DNA of 64,000 bases. Source: JBAXAB01 sp037142735. GTDB taxonomy: Bacteria; Patescibacteriota; Minisyncoccia; Phycocordibacterales; CAIZLB01. The notes beneath the pieces were generated by a model, which ran no database searches, was not told where the DNA came from, and saw only the letters and a list, made by a program, of their open reading frames with translations. Positions 41,344 through 48,804 of the stretch are shown one piece after another. The position numbers and the translations under genes are program-made. The DNA lies in contig JBAXAB010000001.1 of NCBI GenBank assembly GCA_037142735.1, positions 62,001 to 126,000 on the forward strand, in the 5' to 3' direction. Positions within the stretch are counted from its first letter, which is position 1. Each line of letters begins with the position of its first letter.

Positions 41344-41874
41344 ATGCTCACCCTAAAAAGCACCCGCATCGTGGTGGCAGCGTTCGCGCTCGCCATCTTC
41401 ACCCACCTGACGTTTGCAACAACAAATGAACAGAGTGGACAACAAAAACAACAAAACCCGGAACTTCTGAAGCCGAACGAGGTGGCCGACCTGGTCGCCT
41501 ACATCTGCAAGCAGAAAAAGGGCAAGGAACCTCTCAAGTGGAAGAAGGATTCGTTGCTTGAACCGAAAGGCTTCTGGTACCTGTGTGTGATCCAGGTTGA
41601 TGGCGAGAAAATAACTTTCGCCTATTACCCAAACACGACTGATCCGAGTAAATCATTCCTCAGCGTCTGGTGGCACAAAGGAAACCAGGAAAACACCTTC
41701 TCTTCGAGCCTCAAGCTCGACGGTACGATTGACTTCGGAGTCGATCCAACTGTAAAAAAGACGATGCTCCTCGATTCCTCAGAACCAACAGGAGCAGAGC
41801 ACCTGCAGTACTGGCAAACGGAGACAACCAGAAGGCTCCGCACCGGTCTGGCATACTTTGCCACCAAGAAGTAA
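41344..41874 (+). CDS. Secreted protein of unknown function, single-gene island
   Basis: 176 aa. Signal peptide about residues 1-25 (STRIVVAAFALAIFTHLTFA, cleavage probably after TFA). A Q-rich linker then a compact domain with aromatic residues (GFWYLCVIQVDGEKITFAYY, SFLSVWWHKGN) and two cysteines. Not recognised. G+C-rich compared with metG. No Shine-Dalgarno; the ATG sits at the foot of the leader hairpin. First of three islands in tandem (41.3-42.9 kb), each with its own leader and terminator. Confidence 0.72.
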   Translation: MLTLKSTRIVVAAFALAIFTHLTFATTNEQSGQQKQQNPELLKPNEVADLVAYICKQKKGKEPLKWKKDSLLEPKGFWYLCVIQVDGEKITFAYYPNTTDPSKSFLSVWWHKGNQENTFSSSLKLDGTIDFGVDPTVKKTMLLDSSEPTGAEHLQYWQTETTRRLRTGLAYFATKK

Positions 41875-41880
41875 CCTCAA

Positions 41881-41947
41881 CGCTCTCCACAGAGCGTCAC
41901 AAGACAGTCCCTCTCCTACCGCCTTTGGGTACGGAGCGGGCTGTTTT
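41881..41947 (+). terminator. Terminator region after the 41344-41874 gene
   Basis: A small hairpin CGCTCT (41881-41886) / AGAGCG (41891-41896) is followed by a larger one in which ACAGTCC pairs with GGGCTGT (one G-U), ending in seven T. Confidence 0.7.
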
Positions 41948-42020
41948 TTTACTATGTACATAAATACATATGTATGTTAGAGTATTCAACAGAAGCTCAT
42001 TTGGTATTCTTCTCTTGTTA

Positions 42021-42066
42021 CGGCTGTATCTTTTAGCGCATTTAGGTGCTTTGAAAGATACAGCCG
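42021..42066 (+). promoter_or_regulatory. Shared leader motif, copy A
   Basis: Perfect 13-bp stem CGGCTGTATCTTT (42021-42033) with AAAGATACAGCCG (42054-42066); the loop begins TAGCGCATTT. The 5' arm and loop start are nearly identical to those at 42503 and 52906. It precedes the 42114 gene by 48 bases, with a C/A-rich stretch (AACAACCAACCACCCAACC) between. The promoter upstream is not clear-cut. Confidence 0.8.
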
Positions 42067-42113
42067 TTTTGTATCGCTCAACAACCAACCACCCAACCTG
42101 AAGAAAAAATAAG

Positions 42114-42374
42114 ATGAAGAAAACCCAGAAAAAAATAGAAAAGATCACGAACACCCTGATTGCGCTCAGCATCGTTGCCCTGATCACTCAGTTCTGCATT
42201 CGCCACTGGGGAAAAGACACCCTCGTTGGCGCCTGGATGAACGGCTACGGCTGGGCCTGCTCTCTCGTGAGCATATCCCCATGCATAGTGGTTATGTTCC
42301 TGAACCACGGCTACAATGAGGAGACGAAAAGGATTTTCACACATCGCCTCACAAACAAGGATCCAAGGGAGTAA
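42114..42374 (+). CDS. Small two-helix membrane protein, single-gene island
   Basis: 86 aa, not recognised. Lysine-rich N-terminus (MKKTQKKIEKITN), two hydrophobic segments (about residues 14-30 and 44-62), charged C-terminus. G+C-rich. Behind leader motif copy A, followed by its own terminator at 42401-42436. The plan (two membrane helices with short charged ends) resembles the 2492-2773 gene but there is no visible sequence similarity. Confidence 0.7.
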   Translation: MKKTQKKIEKITNTLIALSIVALITQFCIRHWGKDTLVGAWMNGYGWACSLVSISPCIVVMFLNHGYNEETKRIFTHRLTNKDPRE

Positions 42375-42400
42375 TTGCCCACCTCCGCTAAAAAACACAC

Positions 42401-42436
42401 CACCTGCCCTACTCATCGTTCGGCAGGTGCGTTTTT
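42401..42436 (+). terminator. Terminator of the 42114-42374 gene
   Basis: CACCTGCC (42401-42408) pairs with GGCAGGTG (42422-42429), followed by CG and seven T. Confidence 0.85.
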
Positions 42437-42446
42437 TTATAGATAG

Positions 42447-42592
42447 TTGACATATTTTTTGAATATTGTAATGTTTTACAAAGTTCTTTATACAAAAAAT
42501 GCGGTCGTATCTTTTAGGGTATTTATTGAAGCATCCCGAAAGATGCGACTGATTTAGAAAAAACAAACAACACACAACCCCGGTCGTATCAG
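42447..42592 (+). promoter_or_regulatory. Promoter and shared leader motif, copy B
   Basis: TTGACA (42447-42452), 16-base spacer, TAATGT (42469-42474). Leader stem GTCGTATCTTT (42504-42514) with AAAGATGCGAC (42539-42549), one G-U pair, loop starting TAGGGTATTT. CGGTCGTATC is repeated further down, at about 42583-42592, and could compete for the same 3' arm. Confidence 0.75.
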
Positions 42593-42604
42593 AAAGAAAA
42601 ACCT

Positions 42605-42931
42605 ATGGTCGTCACAACGGTAAAAATTACAGCCATTTTCCCTACCAAATGGTGTGCCTTCGGAGTGGTAGAAGAAAAAGGGCATCCACACAATGGAATG
42701 AAAGTGTATATTCCATACCAGGCAGGCAAGCCTGTGGTGGCACCCTCAAACAGGGTCATGTTTGCAAAGGGTTACTGGGAATACACCCTTAGCCTTGATC
42801 AACTTCTTGTTGCGATTCTTGAACCCGGAAAAGCGGGCCACAACGACTTAAAGGCCATCACCTACGCTCCGCAAAGGGTGTACGAGATCGGAAAACGAGT
42901 TGCCGCAAGCAGACCAAAACAAAGGCGGTAA
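42605..42931 (+). CDS. Small basic protein, possibly OB-fold
   Basis: 108 aa, no signal peptide or membrane helix. The N-terminal part VVTTVKITAIFPTKWCAFGVV, then GMKVYIPY, has the strand pattern of a small beta-barrel such as an OB-fold; the C-terminus is basic (RVAASRPKQRR). Nucleic-acid binding would fit but is not shown. G+C-rich. Behind leader motif copy B and ended by the double terminator at 42945-42995. Confidence 0.65.
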   Translation: MVVTTVKITAIFPTKWCAFGVVEEKGHPHNGMKVYIPYQAGKPVVAPSNRVMFAKGYWEYTLSLDQLLVAILEPGKAGHNDLKAITYAPQRVYEIGKRVAASRPKQRR

Positions 42932-42944
42932 AGGCATAAGCCAC

Positions 42945-43000
42945 CCCGCGACACACAGAAAACCCGCGACGTTCTGTGTGTCGCGGGTTTTCTGTTTTTT
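42945..43000 (+). terminator. Double, mutually exclusive terminator hairpins
   Basis: Hairpin 1: CCCGCGACACACAGAA (42945-42960) with 42972-42987, 16 bp perfect, 11-base loop. Hairpin 2: ACAGAAAACCCGCGAC (42955-42970) with 42980-42995, 16 bp, 9-base loop, followed by five T. They share both arms and cannot form together. Only hairpin 2 abuts the T-tract. Confidence 0.85.
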
Positions 43001-43016
43001 GACTTATGTTATTTGA

Positions 43017-44894
43017 TTATTTTGCTTCAGCGTCATGAACTTTTCCATCTCCTTCACCCCCTTCAGTTTTTGGTGCTTCTCCAGCTGGTGGAGTATTCTT
43101 TTGCATAGCTTCACCAATTTTTGAAAGCTCTGTCGACAATGCTTCAGTTGTAGTTTTTAATGCAGCCATATCAGTTCCCTCTTTAGCCTTTTTAGCATCT
43201 GCAATTTTTGCTTCAACCGCACTGATAATATCTGCTCCCACTTTGTCTTTATTATCCTTGACTGCTTTTTCTGCTGTGTAAATTAATTGTTCAGCAAGAT
43301 TTCTTGTTTCAACTTCATCTTTTTTCTTTTTATCATCTGCGTCATTCATCTCTGCATCTTTTTTCATACGTTCAATATCATCTTTTGAAAGTCCTGAGCT
43401 TGCCTCAATACGAATTGATTGCTCCTTGTTAGATGCTTTATCCTTTGCTTTTACATTCAAGATTCCGTTTGCATCAACATCAAATGACACCTCTACCTGA
43501 GGCATACCGCGTGGTGCTGGTGGAATACCATCAAGAATAAATCTTCCCAGTGACTTGTTGTCTCGCGCCATCGCTCGTTCACCTTGGAAAATATGAATTT
43601 CTACGGATGTTTGATTGTCTGCAGCAGTTGAGAAAATCTGTGAGCGAGATGTTGGAATAGTTGTATTTTTTTCAATCAATTTTGTGCCCACTCCTCCCAT
43701 TGTTTCAATACCTAATGAAAGTGGAATAACATCAAGAAGTAAGATGTCTTTAACATCACCACTAATAATTCCACCCTGAATAGCCGCGCCCAGCGCCACT
43801 ACTTCGTCTGGGTTAATTGATTTGTTCGGTTCCTTGCCGAAATAATCCTTTACCATCTGCTGGATCTTTGGCATTCGAGTTTGTCCTCCAACCAACACCA
43901 CTTCGTTAATATCTGAAATCTTGAACGGAGAAGCCTCCAATGCACGTTTTGTGATCTGCATTGCTCGAGTTAAAAATTCATCCGCCAATTCTTCTAGTTT
44001 CGCACGTGTGATTTTCATAACCAAGTGCTTTGGACCGTTTGCATCAGATGTAATGAATGGAATATTAATTTCAGATTCAGTTGCAGTCGACAATTCAATT
44101 TTAGCTTTTTCTGCTGCCTCGTCTAACCGCTGCATAGCAAGCGCATCACCTCGAACGTCAATGCCACTGTCTTTTTTAAATTCATCAGCAATCCAATTCA
44201 ACACCTTGTAATCAATGTCACGTCCTCCCAATCGGTGGTCACCATCAGTTGATTTTACCTCTACTACATCATCACCGACCTCTAGAATTGAGATATCAAA
44301 TGTTCCCCCTCCAAAGTCGAAGATTGCAATTTTTTCGTCCTTCTTTTTGTTAAAACCATACGCAAGTGCAGCCGCAGTCGGTTCATTAATAATTCTCTTT
44401 ACATCCAAACCTGCAATGCGTCCCGCATCTTTTGTGGCCTGTCTCTGAGAGTCATTAAAATATGCAGGTACAGTAATGATGGCTTCAGTAATTTTTTCTC
44501 CGATCTTGGCTTCTGCATCATTTTTCAGTTTTGTGAGAATCATGGCAGAAACTTCTTCGGGTGAATAATCTTTGTCTCCCATTTTCACCTTCACGCCGTT
44601 GTTATCAGCCTTTAAAACCTGATACGCAATAGTCTTCATGTCAGCCTGAATGCCAGCTTCGTCAAAACTATGACCAATGAAGCGCTTGATCCCCTGAACA
44701 GTATTTTTTGGATTAGTCACAGCCTGACGTTTTGCAAGAAGACCCACCAATCGTTCATTGGTTTTAGAAATTGCAACAATTGAAGGAGTGGTACGTGCAC
44801 CTTCTGCATTTTCAAGAATGCGAGGATCACCCGCCTCCATGATAGCGACTGCTGAGTTAGTTGTTCCAAGATCAATTCCGATTATTTTTGCCAT
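43017..44894 (-). CDS. dnaK: Chaperone protein DnaK (Hsp70)
   Basis: 625 aa. ATPase domain starts MAKIIGIDLGTTNSAVAIMEAG; further signatures are IFDFGGGTFDISILEVG and VVLVGGQTRMPKIQQMVKDYFG. Substrate-binding domain with the usual linker (DVKDILLLDVIPLSLGIET) and helical lid, ending in a G/E/K-rich tail. Length normal. No CIRCE operator was found upstream. grpE lies upstream on the same strand. Confidence 0.97.
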   Translation of the reverse strand: MAKIIGIDLGTTNSAVAIMEAGDPRILENAEGARTTPSIVAISKTNERLVGLLAKRQAVTNPKNTVQGIKRFIGHSFDEAGIQADMKTIAYQVLKADNNGVKVKMGDKDYSPEEVSAMILTKLKNDAEAKIGEKITEAIITVPAYFNDSQRQATKDAGRIAGLDVKRIINEPTAAALAYGFNKKKDEKIAIFDFGGGTFDISILEVGDDVVEVKSTDGDHRLGGRDIDYKVLNWIADEFKKDSGIDVRGDALAMQRLDEAAEKAKIELSTATESEINIPFITSDANGPKHLVMKITRAKLEELADEFLTRAMQITKRALEASPFKISDINEVVLVGGQTRMPKIQQMVKDYFGKEPNKSINPDEVVALGAAIQGGIISGDVKDILLLDVIPLSLGIETMGGVGTKLIEKNTTIPTSRSQIFSTAADNQTSVEIHIFQGERAMARDNKSLGRFILDGIPPAPRGMPQVEVSFDVDANGILNVKAKDKASNKEQSIRIEASSGLSKDDIERMKKDAEMNDADDKKKKDEVETRNLAEQLIYTAEKAVKDNKDKVGADIISAVEAKIADAKKAKEGTDMAALKTTTEALSTELSKIGEAMQKNTPPAGEAPKTEGGEGDGKVHDAEAK

Positions 44895-44954
44895 ATTTTC
44901 TTATATTTAAATTAATTTGTTTTAGTATTATACACTGCCTGTCAAGTTTCCGAC

Positions 44955-45557
44955 TTACTTCCCCTCATACACCGCGACCATCGCCGGACGGATTACTTTA
45001 TCACCTGTTTTATATCCCTTCTGTAGCACCTGAGAAATCGTCCCGTCCTGTGAGGAATCCTCTGTTAGCATCACTTTGATTGAATGGTGAACATTTGGAT
45101 CAAATACATCACCAATATCTCCAAAAGCATTAATATTGTTTTTATTAAATACCGCTAGGATTTTTCCATAAATAGACTCGACACCTGTTCTCCATTCTTT
45201 TGAAACACTTTCCCATTTTTCCTTATCAGCCATAGCCTGTTCAAATGAATCTAGAGTTGGTAAAAGTTCCTCTGCAAAATGGATATTGGCATAACGGACT
45301 AGGTCAATCTTTGATTCTTCGTCACGCTTTCTTGAGTTGACGTAATCAGCCTTTAGGCGCTGCATAGATTCCATGAATTCCATCTTCTCCTTTTCAGCGG
45401 TTTTGGCACGTTCGCGAAGCTTTTTAATGGTGTCCTTAGCCGTCTCACCTTCCTCTTCATAGGCGACATCGTCTGAATCACCCTCATCCGTCTTTACAAA
45501 TTCAGGGTCAGCGAGAACATCGTCGGCAATTGCCTTCTTTTTATTTTCATCTTTCAT
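44955..45557 (-). CDS. grpE: Nucleotide exchange factor GrpE
   Basis: 200 aa. A long acidic and coiled N-terminal half (DEGDSDDVAYEEEGETAKDTI) is followed by the conserved RLKADYVNSRKRDEE, LLPTLDSFEQAM, and the C-terminal beta domain VFDPNVHHSIKVMLTEDSSQDGTISQVLQKGYKTGDKVIRPAMVAV. Resets DnaK by nucleotide release. 60 bp upstream of dnaK, likely one operon. Confidence 0.95.
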   Translation of the reverse strand: MKDENKKKAIADDVLADPEFVKTDEGDSDDVAYEEEGETAKDTIKKLRERAKTAEKEKMEFMESMQRLKADYVNSRKRDEESKIDLVRYANIHFAEELLPTLDSFEQAMADKEKWESVSKEWRTGVESIYGKILAVFNKNNINAFGDIGDVFDPNVHHSIKVMLTEDSSQDGTISQVLQKGYKTGDKVIRPAMVAVYEGK

Positions 45558-45655
45558 AAGTAGGGGTATTTTAGTGATTTTTGTCCTCTAATGCAAGTCT
45601 ATCCGGTAAACATTAAATAAAGATGACTTTTAGCTCATTGCAACACACAAATTTA

Positions 45656-45696
45656 TTGACCCGAAATTTTGTACATATTATTCTTTAATACAGGAG
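45656..45696 (+). promoter_or_regulatory. Promoter and Shine-Dalgarno of the 45705 gene
   Basis: TTGACC (45656-45661), 17-base spacer, TATTCT (45679-45684). AGGAG (45692-45696) stands 8 bases before the ATG. The leader is short, so this island lacks the usual hairpin. Confidence 0.7.
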
Positions 45697-45704
45697 CACA
45701 CACA

Positions 45705-46295
45705 ATGAACCAACTAATTGAAATCACACCGACAGTAGTGCCGCTGGTGATTACAGAAGACGAATTCCTGACGAGACTGTACACGAAAGGAGGTGATCTC
45801 GGATTGCTTCCAATCGTTGTAAAGGGCAACGTACACATTGACGCAAGTCGAATCAAACTTCGGACCCTTGCTGGTGAAATTGGCAACCCAAGCTCAAAAA
45901 CCTGGGTCATCCAAAACGTCACCTTCACGGGTCAGGTTGTTGTTCAGAGCATGCGTTGTACCAGCCTCAACTTCTACAGGTGTAGATTCAGAGGAGACGT
46001 GTATTTTGAACAGAGCAATGCCAAGAAGGCCAGATTGCGTTTCTGGTGCTGCGTATTTCGTACCGTGCTCAAATTCTGGGAATGCGAGCTTGAGGGCATC
46101 GAAATGCAGCGCTGCGTCGTACACAAGTACATTTACTTTACAGGTCTAGACATTGCCGAAGGAGGCAGTGTCTACATCTACGAGGTGAAGCGCAGGGGTA
46201 TCCTATTCGGCAAAAACATCGACAACAGAGTCTTTCTAAGTGCCCAGTGGGACCCAAAAGCCAGACCCAACGTCCAAACAGAATTCGTCCTGTAA
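45705..46295 (+). CDS. Parallel beta-helix / pentapeptide-like repeat protein
   Basis: 196 aa. After about 65 residues the chain shows regular hydrophobic-polar turns: WVIQNVTFTGQVVVQS, LNFYRCRFRGDVYFEQ, LRFWCCVFRTVLKFWEC, IEMQRCVVHKYIYFTG, VYIYEVKRRGILFG. Spacing and residue types parallel the protein of 13732-14319 (N-x-TF-x-G, then F-x-x-C turns), so they are probably divergent relatives. No signal peptide. Function unknown. Own promoter, clear Shine-Dalgarno and terminator. Confidence 0.7.
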   Translation: MNQLIEITPTVVPLVITEDEFLTRLYTKGGDLGLLPIVVKGNVHIDASRIKLRTLAGEIGNPSSKTWVIQNVTFTGQVVVQSMRCTSLNFYRCRFRGDVYFEQSNAKKARLRFWCCVFRTVLKFWECELEGIEMQRCVVHKYIYFTGLDIAEGGSVYIYEVKRRGILFGKNIDNRVFLSAQWDPKARPNVQTEFVL

Positions 46296-46316
46296 CACTA
46301 GCAGGCCATCACACAG

Positions 46317-46350
46317 CCCGGCGTGGAGGAACTTGTTCCATCCCGCCGGG
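46317..46350 (+). terminator. Terminator of the 45705-46295 gene
   Basis: CCCGGCG (46317-46323) with CGCCGGG (46344-46350), inner GGAAC/GTTCC, followed by TTTGCTGTTT. Confidence 0.8.
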
Positions 46351-46428
46351 TTTGCTGTTTATTGATGGAGATGAATATTTTTATTGAATAGTTACACGAC
46401 TAGATAAGGCTTATAATAAAGATAGTGT

Positions 46429-46434
46429 TATAAT
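46429..46434 (+). promoter_or_regulatory. -10 box, probably leaderless small gene
   Basis: TATAAT ends 6 bases before ATG 46441, so transcription would start at the start codon. Confidence 0.6.
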
Positions 46435-46440
46435 ATTTAT

Positions 46441-46605
46441 ATGTCTAAATCTATGGTATGGGTTGGAATGACGATAGGCTCGGCTATTGGCGGGTACCTT
46501 CCAATGTTATGGGGAGGAAGTCTTTTTTCTTTTACTTCGATTATTTTAACAGCAGTTGGTGGAATAGTCGGGATTTATTTAGGATTCAAAATCAGTGAGT
46601 ATTAA
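46441..46605 (+). CDS. Small glycine-rich two-helix membrane protein
   Basis: 54 aa: two hydrophobic segments with glycine-spaced faces (WVGMTIGSAIGGYLP and ILTAVGGIVGIYLGFKISE), like the AtpI/AtpZ-type and other small CPR membrane proteins. Core-like composition and a perfect -10 box just before the ATG support expression. Function unknown. It lies between two islands, so it marks a surviving core gene. Confidence 0.7.
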   Translation: MSKSMVWVGMTIGSAIGGYLPMLWGGSLFSFTSIILTAVGGIVGIYLGFKISEY

Positions 46606-46624
46606 AAACTACTATTATAAACTT

Positions 46625-46780
46625 TTAAGAAATCTTTTCTAACTGCCTATACAGAAAATCCAAAGACTTTTTTGCTCTCTCGGGTTGATCAAGTACAAAC
46701 CTATACGGAACCTGGATCAAAGCTGCACGAATTTCGTAAATAACTCTCACCTCATCAGGAATCCCCTTCCATAAATTCAA
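46625..46780 (-). pseudogene. C-terminal remnant of a core-type gene
   Basis: The minus-strand frame ends at TAA 46625-46627 and reads GIPDEVRVIYEIRAALIQ then a helical, core-like tail. Upstream, near 46780-46790, the composition switches sharply and the opposite strand becomes a methyltransferase fragment, so the 5' part of this gene seems to be gone. The frame does continue to a possible start at 46834, but those residues are antisense to the methyltransferase. Family not recognised. Confidence 0.45.
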
Positions 46781-46790
46781 CGGGATTACC

Positions 46791-47171
46791 ACACAGTACC
46801 CCAATGAACACTTCGAAGTCGTGCTCTCGACCAACGTCCTTCACCACTCGGCCAAAAACCAAAAGGCCGAAGCAGAGATCCGCCGAATCTTGAAACCCGG
46901 GGGAAGCTTCGTTGTCATCGAGACAGTCCCGATCGGAGATCATCCCCAGGACCTGGCGGTGAGCTTCGAGCGAACATTCGTCGGAGACTACTTCTACAAC
47001 CGAATCCTACATCCCGGAGCAAACGTCCCAGTTCCGGGGACCTACGAGACACCATCCGGTTGGACAAAGCGATTCACACGCTGGAGCAGAATGGTCTTCA
47101 GTCAAGACCTCGGCATCGACATACCCGTGATCCAGGACTCCCACTGGCTCGGTGTATTCACGAAAAAATAA
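46791..47171 (+). pseudogene. 5'-truncated SAM-dependent methyltransferase
   Basis: The frame encodes the second half of a class I methyltransferase: EHFEVVLSTNVLHHSA (motif after the SAM-binding loop), then EIRRILKPGGSFVVIETVP and a C-terminal GWTKRFTRWSRMVF. The glycine-rich SAM loop that should lie about 60 residues earlier is missing, and an in-frame stop lies upstream near 46741. A GTG at 46821 could start a shorter protein without SAM-binding motif I. The terminator (47193-47222) is intact. Confidence 0.7.
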
Positions 47172-47192
47172 TAATGGTGGTAGACCCACCGC

Positions 47193-47222
47193 AGCGCCGC
47201 CCAAGAAAAAATGGGCGGCGCT
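47193..47222 (+). terminator. Terminator of the truncated methyltransferase
   Basis: Perfect 11-bp stem AGCGCCGCCCA (47193-47203) with TGGGCGGCGCT (47212-47222), followed by TTCAC; the T-tract is short. Confidence 0.75.
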
Positions 47223-47366
47223 TTCACATTTAAATACAGCATCTAAACTACAACACAAAAACTTAGAAATGGATAAGCATGTCACTCGGCTCATATAACG
47301 AGATTGTTCTGGCCAAACCTTAAATTTTGTAACAGGGAGTCGCATATCAATGTGCCTCGATGAGCA

Positions 47367-47471
47367 CTCTAGATTCTAGAGAGTTCTGACGGACACAACT
47401 TGCACAAACCAAAAAATAAATGAACGGGAAGGCTAGGCAATCTCTGAAAACTACATCACCGAAAGGTGGTG
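47367..47471 (+). other. Possible empty island (leader and terminator without a gene)
   Basis: CTCTAG-ATT-CTAGAG (47367-47381) is followed by a C/A-rich stretch (ACACAACTTGCACAAACC), an ATG at 47420, and only 31 bases later a terminator CATCACC-GAAA-GGTGGTG (47454-47471) with T-rich sequence. The ATG opens a 35-codon frame that runs through the terminator. Order and spacing are those of an island with its gene removed; a peptide or small RNA is the alternative. Bases 47223-47366 show nothing else recognisable. Confidence 0.4.
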
Positions 47472-47546
47472 TTGTTTTGTTTAAACTGAGTAAGCGAAGC
47501 CTCACTTATACGGCTATAAAGACATAATAACTAACACTTTTAAAAA

Positions 47547-47912
47547 ATGAATTCATCTTACACATCTCCAAGTACCAAACCTCTTTATCGCGGAACTCAA
47601 ATTGTTTGGTACGTTCTAGGAATTATCGAGGTATTACTTGCCTTCCGTTTTGTATTAAAACTACTCGGCGCAAACCCTGCTGCCGGTTTTACTAGTTTTG
47701 TATATGGCATTACCTACGTTTTTGCCAATCCATTCCTTTCAGTTTTCAGAAGTAGTCAGATTGTTACAGGCAGTATTTTTGAGTGGACCTCGCTTCTTGC
47801 AATGGTGGTTTATTGGATTATTGCAACAGCTATAGTTAATTTGTTCTTCATGGGGAAAACAGTTTCAACTCCCGAAGCAGCAGCGAAAATGGAGAATTTA
47901 GAGGATAAGTAG
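47547..47912 (+). CDS. yggT: YggT family membrane protein
   Basis: 121 aa with two to three membrane helices: TQIVWYVLGIIEVLLAFRFVLKLLGANP (about residues 20-48), YVFANPFLSVFR and SLLAMVVYWIIATAIVNLFF. This is the YggT/YlmG fold, linked in some bacteria to cell division and osmotic tolerance. Core-like composition, no Shine-Dalgarno. Convergent with the 48079-48804 gene. Confidence 0.85.
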   Translation: MNSSYTSPSTKPLYRGTQIVWYVLGIIEVLLAFRFVLKLLGANPAAGFTSFVYGITYVFANPFLSVFRSSQIVTGSIFEWTSLLAMVVYWIIATAIVNLFFMGKTVSTPEAAAKMENLEDK

Positions 47913-48002
47913 AAATTTCTGTGACTCATGTTGTGTTATGCGAGGTTAAAAACAAGCTTGTGAGTATATAAAGTTTTTTATGAATGTTATATAAATAATT
48001 AA

Positions 48003-48028
48003 CCCCGCAACACTGATGTGTTACGGGG
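48003..48028 (-). terminator. Terminator of the 48079-48804 gene
   Basis: CCCCG (48003-48007) with CGGGG (48024-48028) and inner ACA/TGT; T-rich in the minus orientation. Confidence 0.65.
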
Positions 48029-48078
48029 TGGGTTCTACGCGATTATCCCATAGCGTTTGTTATTTTTGCATCGGAGGT

Positions 48079-48804
48079 TCAGAAGCTGACTGTCATTCCG
48101 CTCATCCACATGATGTTGGCCTTTGTTCCGATTCCAGTGACCGGAGCGTACCAGTTCGCTCCGATGAGGTTGAAGGTCACGTGCTTTGACTGTTTGTAGT
48201 CAACCCCCGCGTTTCCGCGGAAGAGGAAACCAGGTTTGGTTCCCAAAGTGCCTGTATCGTACACGGCCGCGGCAGAAGCGTGAACTCCGACCTTGTCACT
48301 GCAGAGCGACCAGCCTTTGCTGACTCCGAGAGTGCAGAGGTTGCCGCCTTGGAAACCGCTCCGTGGCATTGTCACGTAATTTTCGTAACCCAGAGTAACG
48401 GCTGCGAAGCTATAGTCCCGAGTCAGATTGGCATGCGTGTAGATGATGTCACCAGCTCCGAGTCGGCCGACTTTCGGTTCGTCGAAGTAGGTCACCCCGA
48501 CGTCGAGCGTGAGGTGTGGAGCGACGAGCCCTCTCCAGCCCAAGCCGTAATCGATTTCGTTTCCGAGACTGCGACTGTTCGCCTTGCCTTTGAGGCTTCT
48601 CGAGCCCCAGAGGTCGAGGTAGATCCCAGTGCCATACGAGATCCTGACGTCGGTTTGAATGACGGGATCCTTGCTCAGGACCCGACCCGACCCGAAAGAC
48701 AGGTAGTGGTTCGCGGCGTAGGTGGTGAGGGTGATGTTGTTTTCGGCTTTGGATGCGCAGAGCGTCGCCAGGATGGCGAAGATGCTGAGAACGAGTGCTT
48801 TCAT
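48079..48804 (-). CDS. Secreted, outer-membrane-barrel-like protein
   Basis: 241 aa. Signal peptide about residues 1-20 (MKALVLSIFAILATLCASKA). The rest alternates hydrophobic and polar residues with glycines and aromatics (GTGIYLDLWGSRSLKG, YGLGWRGLVAPHLTLDVGVTYFDE, FAAVTLGYENYVTMP) and ends NIMWMSGMTVSF, a terminal aromatic as in outer-membrane beta-barrels. Such a protein is unexpected in CPR bacteria, which are thought to lack a classical outer membrane. G+C-rich. Start fixed by the shared leader repeat ending at this ATG. Confidence 0.78.
   Translation of the reverse strand: MKALVLSIFAILATLCASKAENNITLTTYAANHYLSFGSGRVLSKDPVIQTDVRISYGTGIYLDLWGSRSLKGKANSRSLGNEIDYGLGWRGLVAPHLTLDVGVTYFDEPKVGRLGAGDIIYTHANLTRDYSFAAVTLGYENYVTMPRSGFQGGNLCTLGVSKGWSLCSDKVGVHASAAAVYDTGTLGTKPGFLFRGNAGVDYKQSKHVTFNLIGANWYAPVTGIGTKANIMWMSGMTVSF

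Noticed and set aside
44895..45650. CIRCE or other heat-shock operator before grpE-dnaK
   Set aside because: No TTAGCACTC-type inverted repeat is present upstream of either gene.
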